Positions 22,568 through 34,718 of a stretch of DNA of 64,000 nucleotides are shown in pieces. The notes under the pieces were generated by a model that was not told the origin of the DNA, made no database searches, and was given only the letters and a program-made list of their open reading frames with translations. The stretch's first letter is position 1; each line of letters opens with the position of its first letter. A program made the position numbers and the translations under genes. Source of the DNA: Delphinus delphis (Eukaryota; Chordata; Mammalia; Artiodactyla; Delphinidae); the NCBI RefSeq assembly GCF_949987515.2, contig NC_082689.1:70864267-70928266 (forward strand), in the 5' to 3' direction.

Positions 22568-22916
22568 TCACCTCCCGGCCCCGCTGAGCCTGCTCGCCGC
22601 AGCGGAGCGCGGCCAGCGCGCCAGCCCTTGGCAGCCCCGGAGCACTCGGGCTCCGGGAGGCAACTCCTTGCGAGCGCCCTGTCCGGGGTGCCCTCTGCGC
22701 TCTGCAGTGTCTTTCTCTCTGTCTGGGAGCAGAAGGAGGAGGAGGAGGAGAGGGAGGAGGAGGAGGAGGAGGAGGAGGAGGAGGAGGACGTCTGGTCCGG
22801 GCTGAGAGGTGGAGCAGCGGCAGCAGCCGCCGCCGGAAAGGGAGAGGCAGGAGAGACCGAGACTTGGAAACCCCAAAGTACCCGCGACCCTGCACGGCAG
22901 GCTCCCTTCCAGCTTC
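22540..22916 (+). other. RBMS1: RBMS1 5' untranslated region (5' limit approximate)
   Basis: This GC-rich stretch runs from the likely initiation zone to the start codon. It holds a (GGA)n run at 22733-22788 and a CCG/CAG-rich segment, and it has no ATG between 22505 and 22916. The 5' end is not visible in sequence; it is placed roughly 60 bases downstream of the CCAAT box at 22479-22483 and could differ by 100 bases or more. Confidence 0.5.
22733..22788 (+). repeat. (GGA)n microsatellite in RBMS1 5' UTR
   Basis: An almost pure GGA/GAG trinucleotide run of about 56 bases with one AGAGGG interruption. It lies about 130 bases upstream of the RBMS1 start codon. GGA runs can form G-quadruplexes in DNA and RNA and are length-polymorphic. 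In another frame it would encode polyglutamate, but that frame lacks an ATG. Confidence 0.85.
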
Positions 22917-22991
22917 ATGGGCAAAGTGTGGAAACAGCAGATGTACCCTCAGTACGCCACCTACTACTACCCCCAGTATCTTCAAGCGAAG
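22917..22991 (+). CDS. RBMS1: RBMS1 first coding exon (25 codons, 5' part of gene)
   Basis: The exon encodes 25 residues starting [12 protein letters not shown] and ending QYLQAK, which I recognise as the N-terminus of RBMS1 (MSSP/YC1 family). The paralogue RBMS3 starts differently (MGKRLDQPQMYPQ) and RBMS2 lacks this start, so RBMS1 is favoured. The known protein is about 400 residues with two RRM domains that bind single-stranded DNA and AU-rich RNA; those domains lie in later exons outside this window. The piece here is a Tyr/Gln/Pro-rich leader without a domain. The start is the first in-frame ATG after an in-frame TGA at 22803-22805; its context has T at -3 and G at +4, so it is only moderate. 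The exon ends in AAG followed by GTAAAG, a good donor, leaving the intron in phase 0. It lies in a CpG island, as expected of a broadly expressed gene. Identity rests on recalled family sequence, not a search. Confidence 0.95.
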
Positions 22992-23530
22992 GTAAAGGGG
23001 CGCCGGGGGCGGGGGGCGCCGGGGGCGCGCGCGGCTCCGGTCCGGGAGGGGCACGCGGCGAGCCCCCGCCGCCTCCGGTGGAGTTGATGGAAGGTTGCTA
23101 ACTATAGCGCTGGCCTGGGCGAAGCCCGGCGGCGCGCGGGGCGGCGGCTGCCCGCGGAGCGGAGTGCTGGGATCGGGTTACAGAAAGCCGCGGGGGGAGA
23201 GACTAGACAGGAAAGAGCCGCCGGCCCCTTCCTGGCCCGGGAAGCGGGGAGGGTCGCGGGCCGAGCGGCGCCCCTCGCCGAGCCTTGGCTGCTCGGCCGC
23301 CGACGCCTGGGGCCCGCGGCAGCACCCGCTGGCGGCGCGGATCTTCGAGCCCTTCTCCTGGGCCTCGCCCGGCGAGCAGTAACTCTCGGCTTCCCTCGGA
23401 GTGCCGCGGAGCCTCCCGCCCCAAGGGGACGCCCCTCAGCCTCCCGCGCGCGAGACAACTGGGGCTCGAGGCTGGGGACGGGACTTTTTCCTCCCCGCCT
23501 CCGGCCCTGCGCGCCCGCCCCTCGCCTTGA

Positions 23531-26500
23531 TCTTTGTGCGGTGTGGCACTTCACCTGGTTACTGATTTCTACTTTTACGCTGTTGTTTTGGGTAGAAAAG
23601 TGGTCAAAGTTCACTCAGCGTTCATTGATGTCCCTTTTAATCTTCCTTGTAGCTTCTGCAAAGGAGGGACAATGGGCAGATTTCGATGCAGAGAAAGAAG
23701 TGACTTAGTATTTAGTTTAGAGACATACTACCGTATATGTTTACCACAGATCGATTTCCAGCGGTGCTTTCTCAAAAACGGCCTTGGAGCACGCTTAGGT
23801 AACACAGCGGATGACATGTAGTCATACAAATTGCGACTGGCTTTCCAGGGACCCTGGGTACGTTGTTAGTGGGCCTATCCTATTTTGACAATAAGAATTT
23901 GATGCCTCCTGAACTCAGGAAAAAAAATATTGGGTCCGTGAAGAGTGAGGGTTTCACTGCTTTGGAAGCCTTTTCCCACAGTTTGGGAGGGCAAAAGTTG
24001 GATGCACCAGACTTCTTCAGCAATTAGCATCTCTTATCTTGACTCCTGGTGCCCTTCTAGATCACAAAAGATGCAGCCTCTGAACTTTCTTTGGGAGGTT
24101 GTAATCATGCCCTGCTTGCTGGCAGAGGGCATTTCTGGCCTGGTGCAGAGAATCTCTGATTCAACCTTGATAAGCTTTTCTTTCTTACAAGTGTGTGTGG
24201 TCCATGTTTTATACCTACATCATAGTTTTGTATGTGTCCATGTAAAAAGGACACTTGTTAGCATAGAGACCTGAAATTTCCTAGCCCTCAAGGGCCTCAT
24301 TTTCACCCCCTCCCCATTTTCATTTTACTTTGGGTTGCCACAAAGCGATAAGCTGGTAGCAGCAAGGGTACCCATCATTCATTCTTGTGTGGTCGCTGCT
24401 GTATTTGTTTTCAGGGAGTGAAGGGAGGTACCCGTGTTTTGGTGAGCTACACTGTAAATATAAGTTGTTCAAAGAAATTTTGAAGTGTAATCAATGCTCT
24501 ACCTTTTAGATATCATATATGTTTAATGCACTTGTTTAAATTATGCAGCATTGGGTACCTAAAGGACAGCCTATTCAACACTTAACTATATGAATAATAA
24601 ATAACATACACTCAGGTGAAAAAGAAAAAAAGGCCGTGTTTCTACAGGCATATTCACCTTAGTAATTTTTATGTACCATTAGTAAGTTAGAAACCAAGTA
24701 CGTAGCATTTAATATAGCTAATGCAATGCCATTTGGCTCTTTTTGCCCCGTAAATAATTGAAGAGAGAGACAAACGGCAAGAGCCTGCTCTAGTAATTAG
24801 GGTCGGATCCCAGAAAGCTTTAGGGCCCATTTTCTGAAAGTGTGCTTCCTGCATAAAGCATTTAATATTGATTTGTGTTACGGTAAATGACATTCTCAAA
24901 GCATATCTTGCTGTTTCTACTATGAAATCTGAAATCCTATTATTCTGAATCTCTTTGTTTCCGGAGAAAGACACACATACTCACTTGACCTATATAACTT
25001 GGTATTAAAGTTTGATAATTAAATCTAAATTCCCTGTTGTAAAGTATCTTGATTATCTCAGGAAGAGGCATCTCCTAAAATGTAAAGCGACTAGATGCAG
25101 ATTTTAGGTAGCATAGTTCAGAACACATAGCCCTTTTTGTCTCCCGTATCTCATCTTTCTCTTGGTCACATGGTATTGTGAGTCATTAAAAAAAATAGAG
25201 ACCTGATTTGATTTGTAGTCAGTTTAAAAACAAGTGTTACCTAATCTACCTAAAGAGTTAGTAAACTGACGTAGAATCTGTTGTCTACAGTGACGATCCT
25301 TGCCTCTGTGTGTGTGTATTTTAACCTTCCTGAAATATGGGATAGAAAACATCACTGTTTAAAGTACAGTGATGTGTTTGCTAGACAGAGTTGTTTTGAA
25401 ACTTCTGTGTGGAAGCTCTATCAAAAACTGAGGGATGGCACGATCGTTTACCAAGTGATATTTGACTTAAACTTGTGATCCAGAGATGGATGTGTTTTGA
25501 ATGGAAAAAGAATAAACGGGTGGGATTTCTTTTCATTAGAAGGAATAGACACCAATGAAAATGGCACTTGAAAATGAGTTTTGTTGCCATGCCGTAAAAA
25601 GTTAACATATGTCAAATCATTCTTCGTATGTTAGTCATCCAGAGTCTTTTCAGAAAAATGTAGTAATTTTTCTCTATAAAAATATATTAGTTACTTCTGC
25701 ATTCTGCTAACAGTCAACAACCAATGGAGCCTGTGGAGCTGGATTACAGTGTGTGACCATATTGGTATGCTTTGTGCTTTGACAGAAAAAGATAATTATT
25801 AGAAAAAGTAATACAGCTGCATTAGACATAAAGTAAAGTTGAGGATGTTATAGAAAGGCAGGACATGGGTGGAAATGAAGGAGACTGCGAAATTTTTATA
25901 ATGCCTTAGCGTAGAGTAACAGAGATTGCAAGTAACCTGATTTTACACGCTTGTTGAGTTTTTTTGTATTTCTCCGTTAAGGGTGGTCTTATCACAGCAG
26001 GGTTCTCTTTATCACCTGACACATTCATTCTAAGATACAGGTTGATGTAGCTTCATAAATATAAGCACGTATTGTTCTAAAGGATTTTCTAAATTATTAA
26101 GTGACTTATGTCGTATTACTAAAAATTAAATTTGGTATCTACTTTTCAGATACACAGGAAAAATTCTGGTAACGTAACATTTTAATTAACATTTTGTGTG
26201 TAGACATTTTCACTTATTGCAAGGCAACCCTTGAATTCTGTTTGTTTCAAAGATATCATGATGTACATTACTGCCAATATGTGTATGCAAATATTTATGG
26301 ACGTCGAAATACTTATTCTAGTTCTTCTGAAGAAAGGGAAGTACAAAATGTTCTTTACATGGTTAGCTAATATTTCATACCAGCTACCAGCAGTTTGACA
26401 CATTTGTGTCTTTATTCATAGTTATATTGTTTTGTGTACTAAAGAAATGTTCTACACTAGAGAAATGTTTGTTTCTAAAACAAATGTTTGTTTAAAAGCT

Positions 26501-29500
26501 ATTTTTGTATAAGTGTATGCCAAAGAACATACCTGAACCTAGCTTCAAAATCTGAAAAATAATGAGTAATATAATTTGGTATTCTATTAATGAAGCTACT
26601 AGAAAAAAAGCAGCTTTTCTGAATTGAATTTTTGGGCGCATTAACATTTTGTTGAATTCCTTAACTTTTCCTTAGTCATAGGCAAATGAATATTGTATCA
26701 ATCTGTTTCTCCAGGAATGAGAGATCATGATTTGATACGTGGAACTACTGAGTAGATTAAGGTGACTTGGAGGTACAGTGGCATGATATTAAAACTTGGG
26801 TTGCTCTGTGTCTTGAGAAGTAAGTACGTTTGTGAGATGAATAAAGTTTGCTTAAATGCATCAATACAGTAATACAATATTTTACGTGATGAATACACCT
26901 TATTTCCTTAAGTGAGCGGGGTATTGTGGCTATCTGGAAGTGGTGTTGGAAGGCTCAAGAGCACGGAAATGCTAAAATCAAGATGCATTATGATGAAATA
27001 TTGTAGCACCCTTCCCCTCGGACAGCCATTTCTTTTGAATTTCCATAATGCATCTTATTTTTTTATATGTTGGGAGACAAATCTTATGCTCCTAGAATGG
27101 AACAGGGAAAGATAAGTGAAGAGAAGTAGGAAAGTATTCAGTCATTTAGTATCAGTATAACTAGCTACACCTTACATGTTTGGCAATCTTGGCTTCGAAT
27201 TTAAATTCAAATATGGGCAATTTCCATGTAATACACTTTCAGGAAAAACATTTTTTTAAGCTTTACTGATATATCTCTCAGACTTTGTATTTTGCTTAAC
27301 GGTTTTTTGGAACTTTTAAATTACCCCAGCTTACTTAATGAGTACTGAAATTTTAATAAGTCGTAGGTCTTTACACTAAAGACAAAGGGACCTTTTTCCC
27401 GTTTCTTTTTACTAAAGAGGGAGTTGCCAGGAAATAAAATTCTTTTTTTTTCCCTATGTCTGCTTAACCAATAAAAATCACGTGAGGAAGATCTAGAATG
27501 GAGATAAAAATGATATGGACACCTAAATGTTGTTCATTCTTTTTAAAGATGAAGAATTTCTTGCCTAGTTTGTTTTTTATTGGATGCTCAGTTCCCTAAA
27601 GTTTATTTTCCCCAAGCATGGTGTCCTTATCCCATACTAAGTCTCTCTTCAAAGGCTATCAGCCCTCCCTATTTCCTTGCTTGATTTGCAGAACAGTAGG
27701 TGCTAAATAAATGCTTGTTAGTGACTATTATTATTCTGAATAAGTACATGCAAAATTTTTTTAGACAAGAAAAAAATTATAGACCAAAATCTACAAATAT
27801 AATAACTCAGCCTGATTTTCTAATGAAATCTCAATATAGTTTGATTTGAACGTTAATTTATTTTGTTCCTATAATGAAAACTTCAAACATTTTATGAAGT
27901 GAGTAAGATCCCTAAGATGAATCACATATCAATTGATCCGTGTTTCATTTATGGAATCAAAAGTGCCTTTTTTTTTTGGCAGTCTTTATTAAAGAATATG
28001 GTGCCAGAAAAAACAACTCATAGTATTATATCAAAGAGGGAAATGTTACATGTGATGAATTGGTGACTCAGCCTGTCTTTGCCTCTTATTACTGGCCCCC
28101 ACCAACAGGATTCAAACTTCTTTCTGCTTAATTTTCAAGAAAATCCTTATTTTTCAGAGTATTTCAGATGTGGTAAAAACATTTATTCATTTCATGGTTA
28201 ATAACTAAAACATAAACTAGCATTAAGGTGTTCAGAATTATAATTATCTCTGTTACTGAGTGTTGTATAACCCTAATATGACATTCGGCCACCTAGCTTT
28301 TTATCTCATTCATTGGGTATTATAGGAATAAGCAGGAACATATCCAGTTGTTCTTAAGTGGAAGTGTTTTATTCAATGTAACATCGCTTATTTTAAAGGA
28401 AGTGTAGTAATGATATGTCAGTGATTTAAATGCAGTGCCGTAATATTTGGTACAAAACTAAACCATATATTCAAAATTGAACATTGGGCTTGGGGATGTT
28501 ATGTGGAATGAATGTAAATGTTCTGGTTTCTCTGCTGTATCATTTTAACGAGTAAGTAGTAAAACCTGGTGGAACTCGGCTATTCCTCGGGAGAAGCAGC
28601 ACTTGGATGATACAGACATTTACCACCGGGAGTTTCGTCAGATGGTACACAGCAAAATGTCTTCTTACATTGTGTGTGTCAAACACACACGCAAATTTGA
28701 GCAGGCACACAAATTTGATAACAGAAACCAAATAATTTCTTAATCAGGTAGAAATGCGGGGAAAAGTGTACAGAGAATGGTGACAGCCAAGCCAGCAAGC
28801 TAAATGTGTTTCTCACATATTTGAATTCCTTATTTTTGCTTAATGCATCTAGTCTCCTTAACATAATTATATGAATATTTAAAATTTTCAAACAAACATT
28901 GGAAAATAAGTGTGTCAAAGATGGTGAGAGAGAAAAAGGGGGCAGAAATCAACATCTAGACCTCCTAGAGGAGAAAACGTTCAGTCTAAAACTGAACATT
29001 GTCATTCCCCATACATTGTCTTTTAGCTAATTCTTAAATGGATGCATTTACCATTTTAGAGGATGGAAAACAGTCTTCTGGATGACAGATATGAAAACCT
29101 AGATTCTAAAAGAGAGATTAGATCCTTGTATCAACAGCTAACTTACTTATAAAAACACACAAAATCAATGTCTGGTGGATGATTGCCTACAATGGCTGTA
29201 AATAACATCTGTATTCTGGAATTAGGCTAAATTTTAATCTGGTGTTTGTGGGAAATTGCTGAGGCTCATGAAGGGCTAAAATACTAACTAGGCGATCGTA
29301 TTTCCTTAGTGACCCCAGAGCACCATTCTCTGCACTTGATATTAAGAAAGGTTAGGGAGTGTAATATCTGGTCCCTGCTCTCCAGCTGCCAGGGAAGACA
29401 GAATAGACACAATTCAAGACATAAGCAAAGAATATCTACAAAACAGTACACCCAGGAAGGCAGCATACCAACCAAGGGTCTGAGTGACAGGAAGGCACTC

Positions 29501-32500
29501 AGATCTATATGTGGGATGAAAAACAGTGCCATGTGTACTGTGAGAAAAAGTAAAGTGCTAATAAAAGTTCCAGTAAACCTGGGAATTTTAGAAAGAATTG
29601 GGCTTTAGATGAATGAATAAAAATTCCTTGAAATGATAATCACCATTGTTTTGTATATTTTCTGCTCTATGATCCTTTTATGACTACTTAGAGCTTTAAA
29701 GAATATCACGTTTTTGTACTTCATGTTAACTCCTTCTCCTCAAAGTTTCATATACAATTACCTTATTTTACATTATTATTTTTCCAGTTTTATGCTTATA
29801 AGTGTGCTATTAAGCCCACCTATTAGGGTTGTGACAGGCCGAGAATATAATCCTTAAATGATGACATAATGGTTATATAGAAGTATTACATGTATTGTTT
29901 AAACCATTTGAAGTGATGTTTATTTCTCCTAATTTATTAGCCTTCTTTGGAGTCTTGTTATATTGCTAATTACATCTTTGTGTGCCTGCAATCTACATCT
30001 TGATAATGTGTCTATTGTGAGCTAGCATTTCTTCAGAAAAAAACAGATTTTTTTATTATTCCTGATCTTTCATGGTTATAGCTTTTTATTCTCTTTATTT
30101 GGTCATTATCTAGCTTTAATTCTTTTAAAATAAGCTGTTTACTCTGCAATGGAGCTAAGTCCTTCAGGAGTCATATTATCCTCTGGCCTCAGTGTGAGAC
30201 ACAGAACCGATCCCTCTGGCTACCCATTGAACAACAAGTGCTATTGGGCTGCTGGGTCCAGAAAAAGAGCAATTTCAGGGAAGGTTTTCGTGCAACAAAA
30301 CTAGATCATTTCATTGATATGATAAATAATTTTTACTGATCTTGAAGGAAAAATGCATCATCTTCCCAGCTGTGCAAGTGGGTGGGCCTTCTTTACATGA
30401 TACTAGTTTTGTTTTTTATAAGTTGAAAAATTTACTAATAAGAATGGGCAGAATTAGATGGATACATCATGGAATTCTGTGCTTTTTCTAAACTTGAGTT
30501 TCTTGGGGCGGGGAATCAAAGTTGCCGAAAAAGAATTTTAGATTATAAACTTACATTTCCATTATACTTAAGCCCCTCAAATGACACTATACTATTTCCC
30601 CTGTTTAACACTTTTTAAACATTATGACTTTGAGACTTATAATTGGGAGTATGTTTGTGCTGGAAAACCGCTTAAACCCTTCCTCACCTGTAGAATAGCA
30701 ATGAAATATTTTCGCAGTTTGAAATAAAGTCTCAGATAAAATATTTGGTTACAAGGAAAAGTAAATCATATCAGAAATTTGTAATACCACCAACTTTACC
30801 CTTGTCTTCTCAACAATAACTTGGATTCATCACCAAACAGGTTTTTGACAAATGCAGACATTTACAGAAAGAAAAATTTGCCAGTTTTTATTTTCAGGTC
30901 ATTAACTGAAATACTCCCCAAACCCTCTCTGCTTCCTACAGAGCACAGCTTTGATTAATTGCATTGCTTTAAAAATGGAAGCCTTAAAAAAAAAATTGCT
31001 AATCTCAGTTCTTAGGTTTTATTCTACATGATTATTTGCATACCTTTATTAACAACAACAACACAGAAAGAACTGGCTAGCAGAGAAACTTCTATAGCTG
31101 AAATTCTATAGCTGGGCAAATGATATTTTTTAGAGCGCTATGTGATTTGTTCTGTGACTGGGTATACCTTATCTTACAAGCGAATTGTGTTTCCAACAGG
31201 TTTTGTTCCAGAGAGTTCACTTATCAATTATTTAGAACTTGAAACTCATCTAGTATATTTCACATATAAATTGTTATCTTTAATGATAGGGTCCCCAGCC
31301 AACCCATAAGAGCTTGTGAAAGTAACCCAGTTTATAATTCACATACACTTGTTCTGTACTGGTCCTACCGTAGAACCAAATCATCACACGGGGACAATGT
31401 TTCTTGGAGGAGGGTGGTGAGTATTCAGAGTTGGAATTCGGGGAACCCATCTTGGCCCCCTTTAGGGGACTGAGGAGTTTTCCCTAACTCATCTGAGGGG
31501 GCAGTGGGAAGACGAGTTCCCTTAGTCCCTCAGAAGGGGCTTTGAGCTTCTAGGACTGAGGACCGGGTTTCAAGAAGAGATGGGAGGTGTGGCTTGTGGA
31601 GTCACGTGGGTCAGGGATTTGCGAAGCTGGGAGTTGTGGGTTCAGGAGCTTCTCGCTGAGTTAAGGCCCTGGGAGACGTCCTCGCTCCTCGCTCCTGAGA
31701 CTAGCTCCCTGCTTACTTTTCTTTCCCTGTGTTGGCCTCACTGATAATCTCTTGTTCCCTTTCCTCCTAGCCCACCCTCAATTTTCATAAAGCAGTCCCC
31801 GGCTATCTAAGAAGTAGGGCTTTTCATCCCTAGCTCATCACTGACTAGATTACTACAGCCTCACAAGCTTTCCTTCTCTTCTCTAGCACGGAATCAAGCA
31901 AACAGCTCTTGAGCCTGGTAACAAGAAGGATATCAAAAGACAGAGAAAACATTGTCCAATACCATCACTTCTCTTATTTTCACCAAGTCCTGGTCCAACA
32001 ATGGTTCATAACTCTTAGGGGAACCTCAAACCTTGAGAATCTGAAGGTGGCACATTCCCATTAACCTCAGATTTTTACTGAGACTCAGCCCGTAGAGCAC
32101 AGGTTAAGAATCCTACCCTGAAAGGAGGGCAAAAATGGAACCAGCCTATGCTTTAGAACACAGCTCAGACCATAGATCCCTTGGTATTTTGTTTCTGGAT
32201 TGCGGCTTGACTCTGGGGTGAAGAGCTAGACAAAGCCCAAGGGCCTGCAAAGGAGGAATGGCAAGGGTCCAGGGGGTTGGGCAATCTCAAAGCGTGCTTC
32301 CTCTTTCCCGTCTCCTTTTCCGCCACTCCTTCCTTCCCCTTTCTCCTCCATTCCTGCTTCTACCTTTTCTTCTTGCGCAGTAACAGTAGTGCCACTGTGG
32401 ACTGGCTTCTGGCCAGCTACACGTGTGTGTGCCTAGTGGTGAATCTGCCAGGGTGACGGCTGCATACAAGCTAGTCCCACTGCGTCTGACTTAATTTGGC

Positions 32501-33540
32501 TAAAAAAAAACTTTGCTACCTCTTAATGCTACAGATTATGATTAAGAATTTGCTAATTACAGTTCCCTCTTTGAATGGGATTTTCTTTCTGATTCCTTAT
32601 CCAATTTTATATGGAAAATTTAAATAAAATTGTATTTGGTAATGTATAAGTGTTACAGAAGCACAGGCATGATGTAATACTTTGAACAAAAGAGAATATA
32701 ATTAGCATAATAAAAAGTGTTTTGATGCCAAATGTGGGCTCTTAATGAGATTGGAACTTTAAATATGACATAGTGAAATGGTAAGCTGCATACAATTTTT
32801 CTGTACCCATAATAACATTTAAAATCATATGTAACCATTTTTTTCTGTTTCTTGAATATTTCACACAACTATTCTTTAAAAATAACCACGAAATATTGTG
32901 TTTTTCTGATTGGCAAAAGACTAAAAAAAGGTGTGTTTCTTACTTGGTAGTAGTTCCTCAGATTTTAATTTTAATAGCAAACATCTTAAATGTTGATTTC
33001 GATTGCTTTTTTTAAAGAGTAGATTATATCTTAACGTATAAATAGGATTTCAAATGACAGTGTTCTTTTCTACCCCTCTATCTCTGTCACCAAATTCAAA
33101 TTCATGTCTCAGCAGTTCGGGATGTTCTTCGGTGCATATCCTTTGAGCCTTCAAAATTTGATTTGACTGTGTGTTCTGACGATAGCTTGTTCAGATAAGC
33201 ACACGGTGATCGTCATCTGTGTGTCTGGGCCCTAATGAACATCTGCTTTCTAGGGCGCCACAGGAGCACCTTTCTTTGTTTCCTCTTCCTTTGCCTTTTT
33301 GATTTGAATCTTGTTAAACCCTGCAAATGGGGTTGTTTTTCAGTATGCAAATACTCCCATCTCCCTTTTTGGAAAAGAAAAAAAAAGCGCCAGATATTTT
33401 AAACATGAACGCGTTGGGAATTTAAAAGGAGTCTGCAGGAAGCAAGTGCACAACTATAGTTCTACTCTTGACCACTCAGACATGTTGTACTAAAATCATC
33501 TAGCTGAGATCATAGAGTTGGAGCTACCTGGTGGGCAATT
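23531..33540. other. RBMS1 intron 1, mobile-element-poor segment
   Basis: About 10 kb of mostly unique, moderately AT-rich sequence in which I recognise no CHR SINE and no L1, only short possible L2/MIR scraps (for example near 27640-27740). Open frames are short and without domains. The stretch includes a DR1-like motif at 23602 and a GC-richer island at 31390-31760. Confidence 0.6.
31390..31760. promoter_or_regulatory. GC-richer intronic segment, candidate regulatory element
   Basis: Composition rises well above the surrounding AT-rich intron and the segment contains a CACGTG E-box (31603-31608) and a doubled TCGCTCC. No repeat was recognised. Function is inference only; no ATG-led exon with a plausible donor was identified. 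Confidence 0.25.
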
Positions 33541-33542
33541 TA

Positions 33543-33650
33543 ATTAAATTCAACAAACACTGAGCAGGCATTGTATTAGGCCCTGGAAGGTGCAAATATG
33601 TAAATGAGGCATGATTCCTGCCATTGTGGAACACGAGATAATTTTATTTA
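33543..33650 (+). mobile_element. L2-type remnant
   Basis: Resembles ancient L2 text: CAACAAACACTGAGCAGGCA, TTAGGCCCTGGAAGGTGCAA and GATTCCTGCCATTGTGGA. Confidence 0.5.
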
Positions 33651-33892
33651 CTTGTTTATTTAAAGTTTTTATTTTAGGTAGAACATATATATAGTATAGC
33701 GCACACATTTTAAATATGTAGATTGTTATGCTCATGTACTGGCCACCCAGGTCACTCTATGACATTTCCAGCACCCAGAAAGCACCCTCATGCCCCTTCT
33801 CACAGTTTCCTCCCCAGAGGTATCCGCTAGTCTTACTTCTATCTTTGTAGATTGGTTTTGCCTATTCTTGTACTTCATAAAAATGAAGTCCT

Positions 33893-34105
33893 GGGCTTCC
33901 CTGGTGGCGCAGTGGTTGAGAGTCCGCCTGCCGATGCAGGGGACACGGGTTCGTGCCCCGGTCCGGGAAGATCCCACATGGCGCGGAGCAGCTGGGCCCG
34001 TGAGCCACGGCCGCTGAGCCTGCGCGTCCGGAGCCTGTGCTCCGCAACGGGAGAGGCCACAACAGTGAGAGGCCCGTGTACCGCAAAAAAAAAAAAAAAA
34101 AAAAA
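33893..34105 (+). mobile_element. CHR-2-type cetacean SINE
   Basis: Full-length copy in RBMS1 intron 1, sense orientation, with a ~21-base A-tail. Variants include CATGGCGCGGAGCAGC in the middle. An imperfect duplication (AAGTCCTG and ATGTCCTG) is possible. Confidence 0.94.
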
Positions 34106-34109
34106 TGTC

Positions 34110-34708
34110 CTGTCGTATGTATCCTTTTGTGTCTGGCCTCCTTAGCTCATCGACGTTTTGGTTTGATTCATCCATGTTCTTATGTGTAGCAGTCGATTCT
34201 TTTTTTAATGCTATGTAGTATTCTATTAGAGAATATATCACGATTCATTTATCTGTTCTACTATTAATGGGCATTTGGATTATTTCAATTTGGAGCTGTT
34301 ATGAATAAAATTGCTGTAATTATTCTTGTTCACACCATTTGGTCAACATATGCATTTAGTCATAAGAGAGGAACTGGTAGGTCACATGATATGTGTATGT
34401 TCATCCAAAATGGTAGATATTACCATTTTCTAGTCCTACTGGCAAAGTGTGAGAAAGCTATTTGCTCTGTATGTCACTAACACTTGGTATTGTCGGTCTT
34501 TTTAATTTTAGCCCTTCTGGTGGGTGGTATCTCATTATGGTTTTAATTTGCATTTCCCTGATGATTAATGATGTTGAGCACTTTTTCATATATTTATTGG
34601 CCAATTGGATCTCCTCTTTCGTGAAGTGTCTTTCAGATATTTTGCTCACTTCTTAAACATAACAGCTTTATTGAATATAATTCACATAACATAAAACTCA
34701 ACCTTTTG
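34110..34708 (-). mobile_element. Old L1, left part, split by a younger L1
   Basis: Antisense old-L1 text (TCATCCATGTTCTTATGTGT, TGCTATGTAGTATTCTATTA, AATGGGCATTTGGATTATTT, GGTATCTCATTATGGTTTTA, GTGAAGTGTCTTTCAGATAT). It resumes after 35504. Includes a foreign-looking 3'-end scrap at 34660-34708. Confidence 0.75.
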
Positions 34709-34718
34709 CTTGCTTTTT

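Larger units (their letters stand above)
22390..23530. promoter_or_regulatory. RBMS1: CpG island covering RBMS1 promoter, exon 1 and intron start
   Basis: Base composition changes sharply from the AT-rich flanks to a very GC-rich block dense in CpG, starting near the GC boxes at 22421 and ending near 23530. CpG survival in a mammalian genome implies an unmethylated germline promoter. The island continues about 540 bp into intron 1. Long open frames on both strands here arise from the lack of AT-rich stop codons and are not genes. Boundaries were judged by eye. Confidence 0.9.

Noticed and set aside
22230..22805. 191-codon + strand frame upstream of RBMS1
   Set aside because: No ATG at the stated start, Pro/Arg low complexity, runs into the microsatellite; a CpG-island artefact.
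22371..23054. Long minus-strand open frame (227 codons) across the CpG island
   Set aside because: It is antisense to RBMS1 exon 1, low-complexity Pro/Arg/Ala/Gly-rich, and explained by GC content.
22628..23101. 157-codon + strand frame rich in Glu overlapping RBMS1 exon 1
   Set aside because: It begins at TTG, has no ATG, reads through the GGA microsatellite and is out of frame with the RBMS1 start.
33732..34241. 169-codon minus-strand frame
   Set aside because: The centre is a CHR-2 SINE read backwards, fused with flanking intron sequence; the same peptide recurs at other SINE copies.
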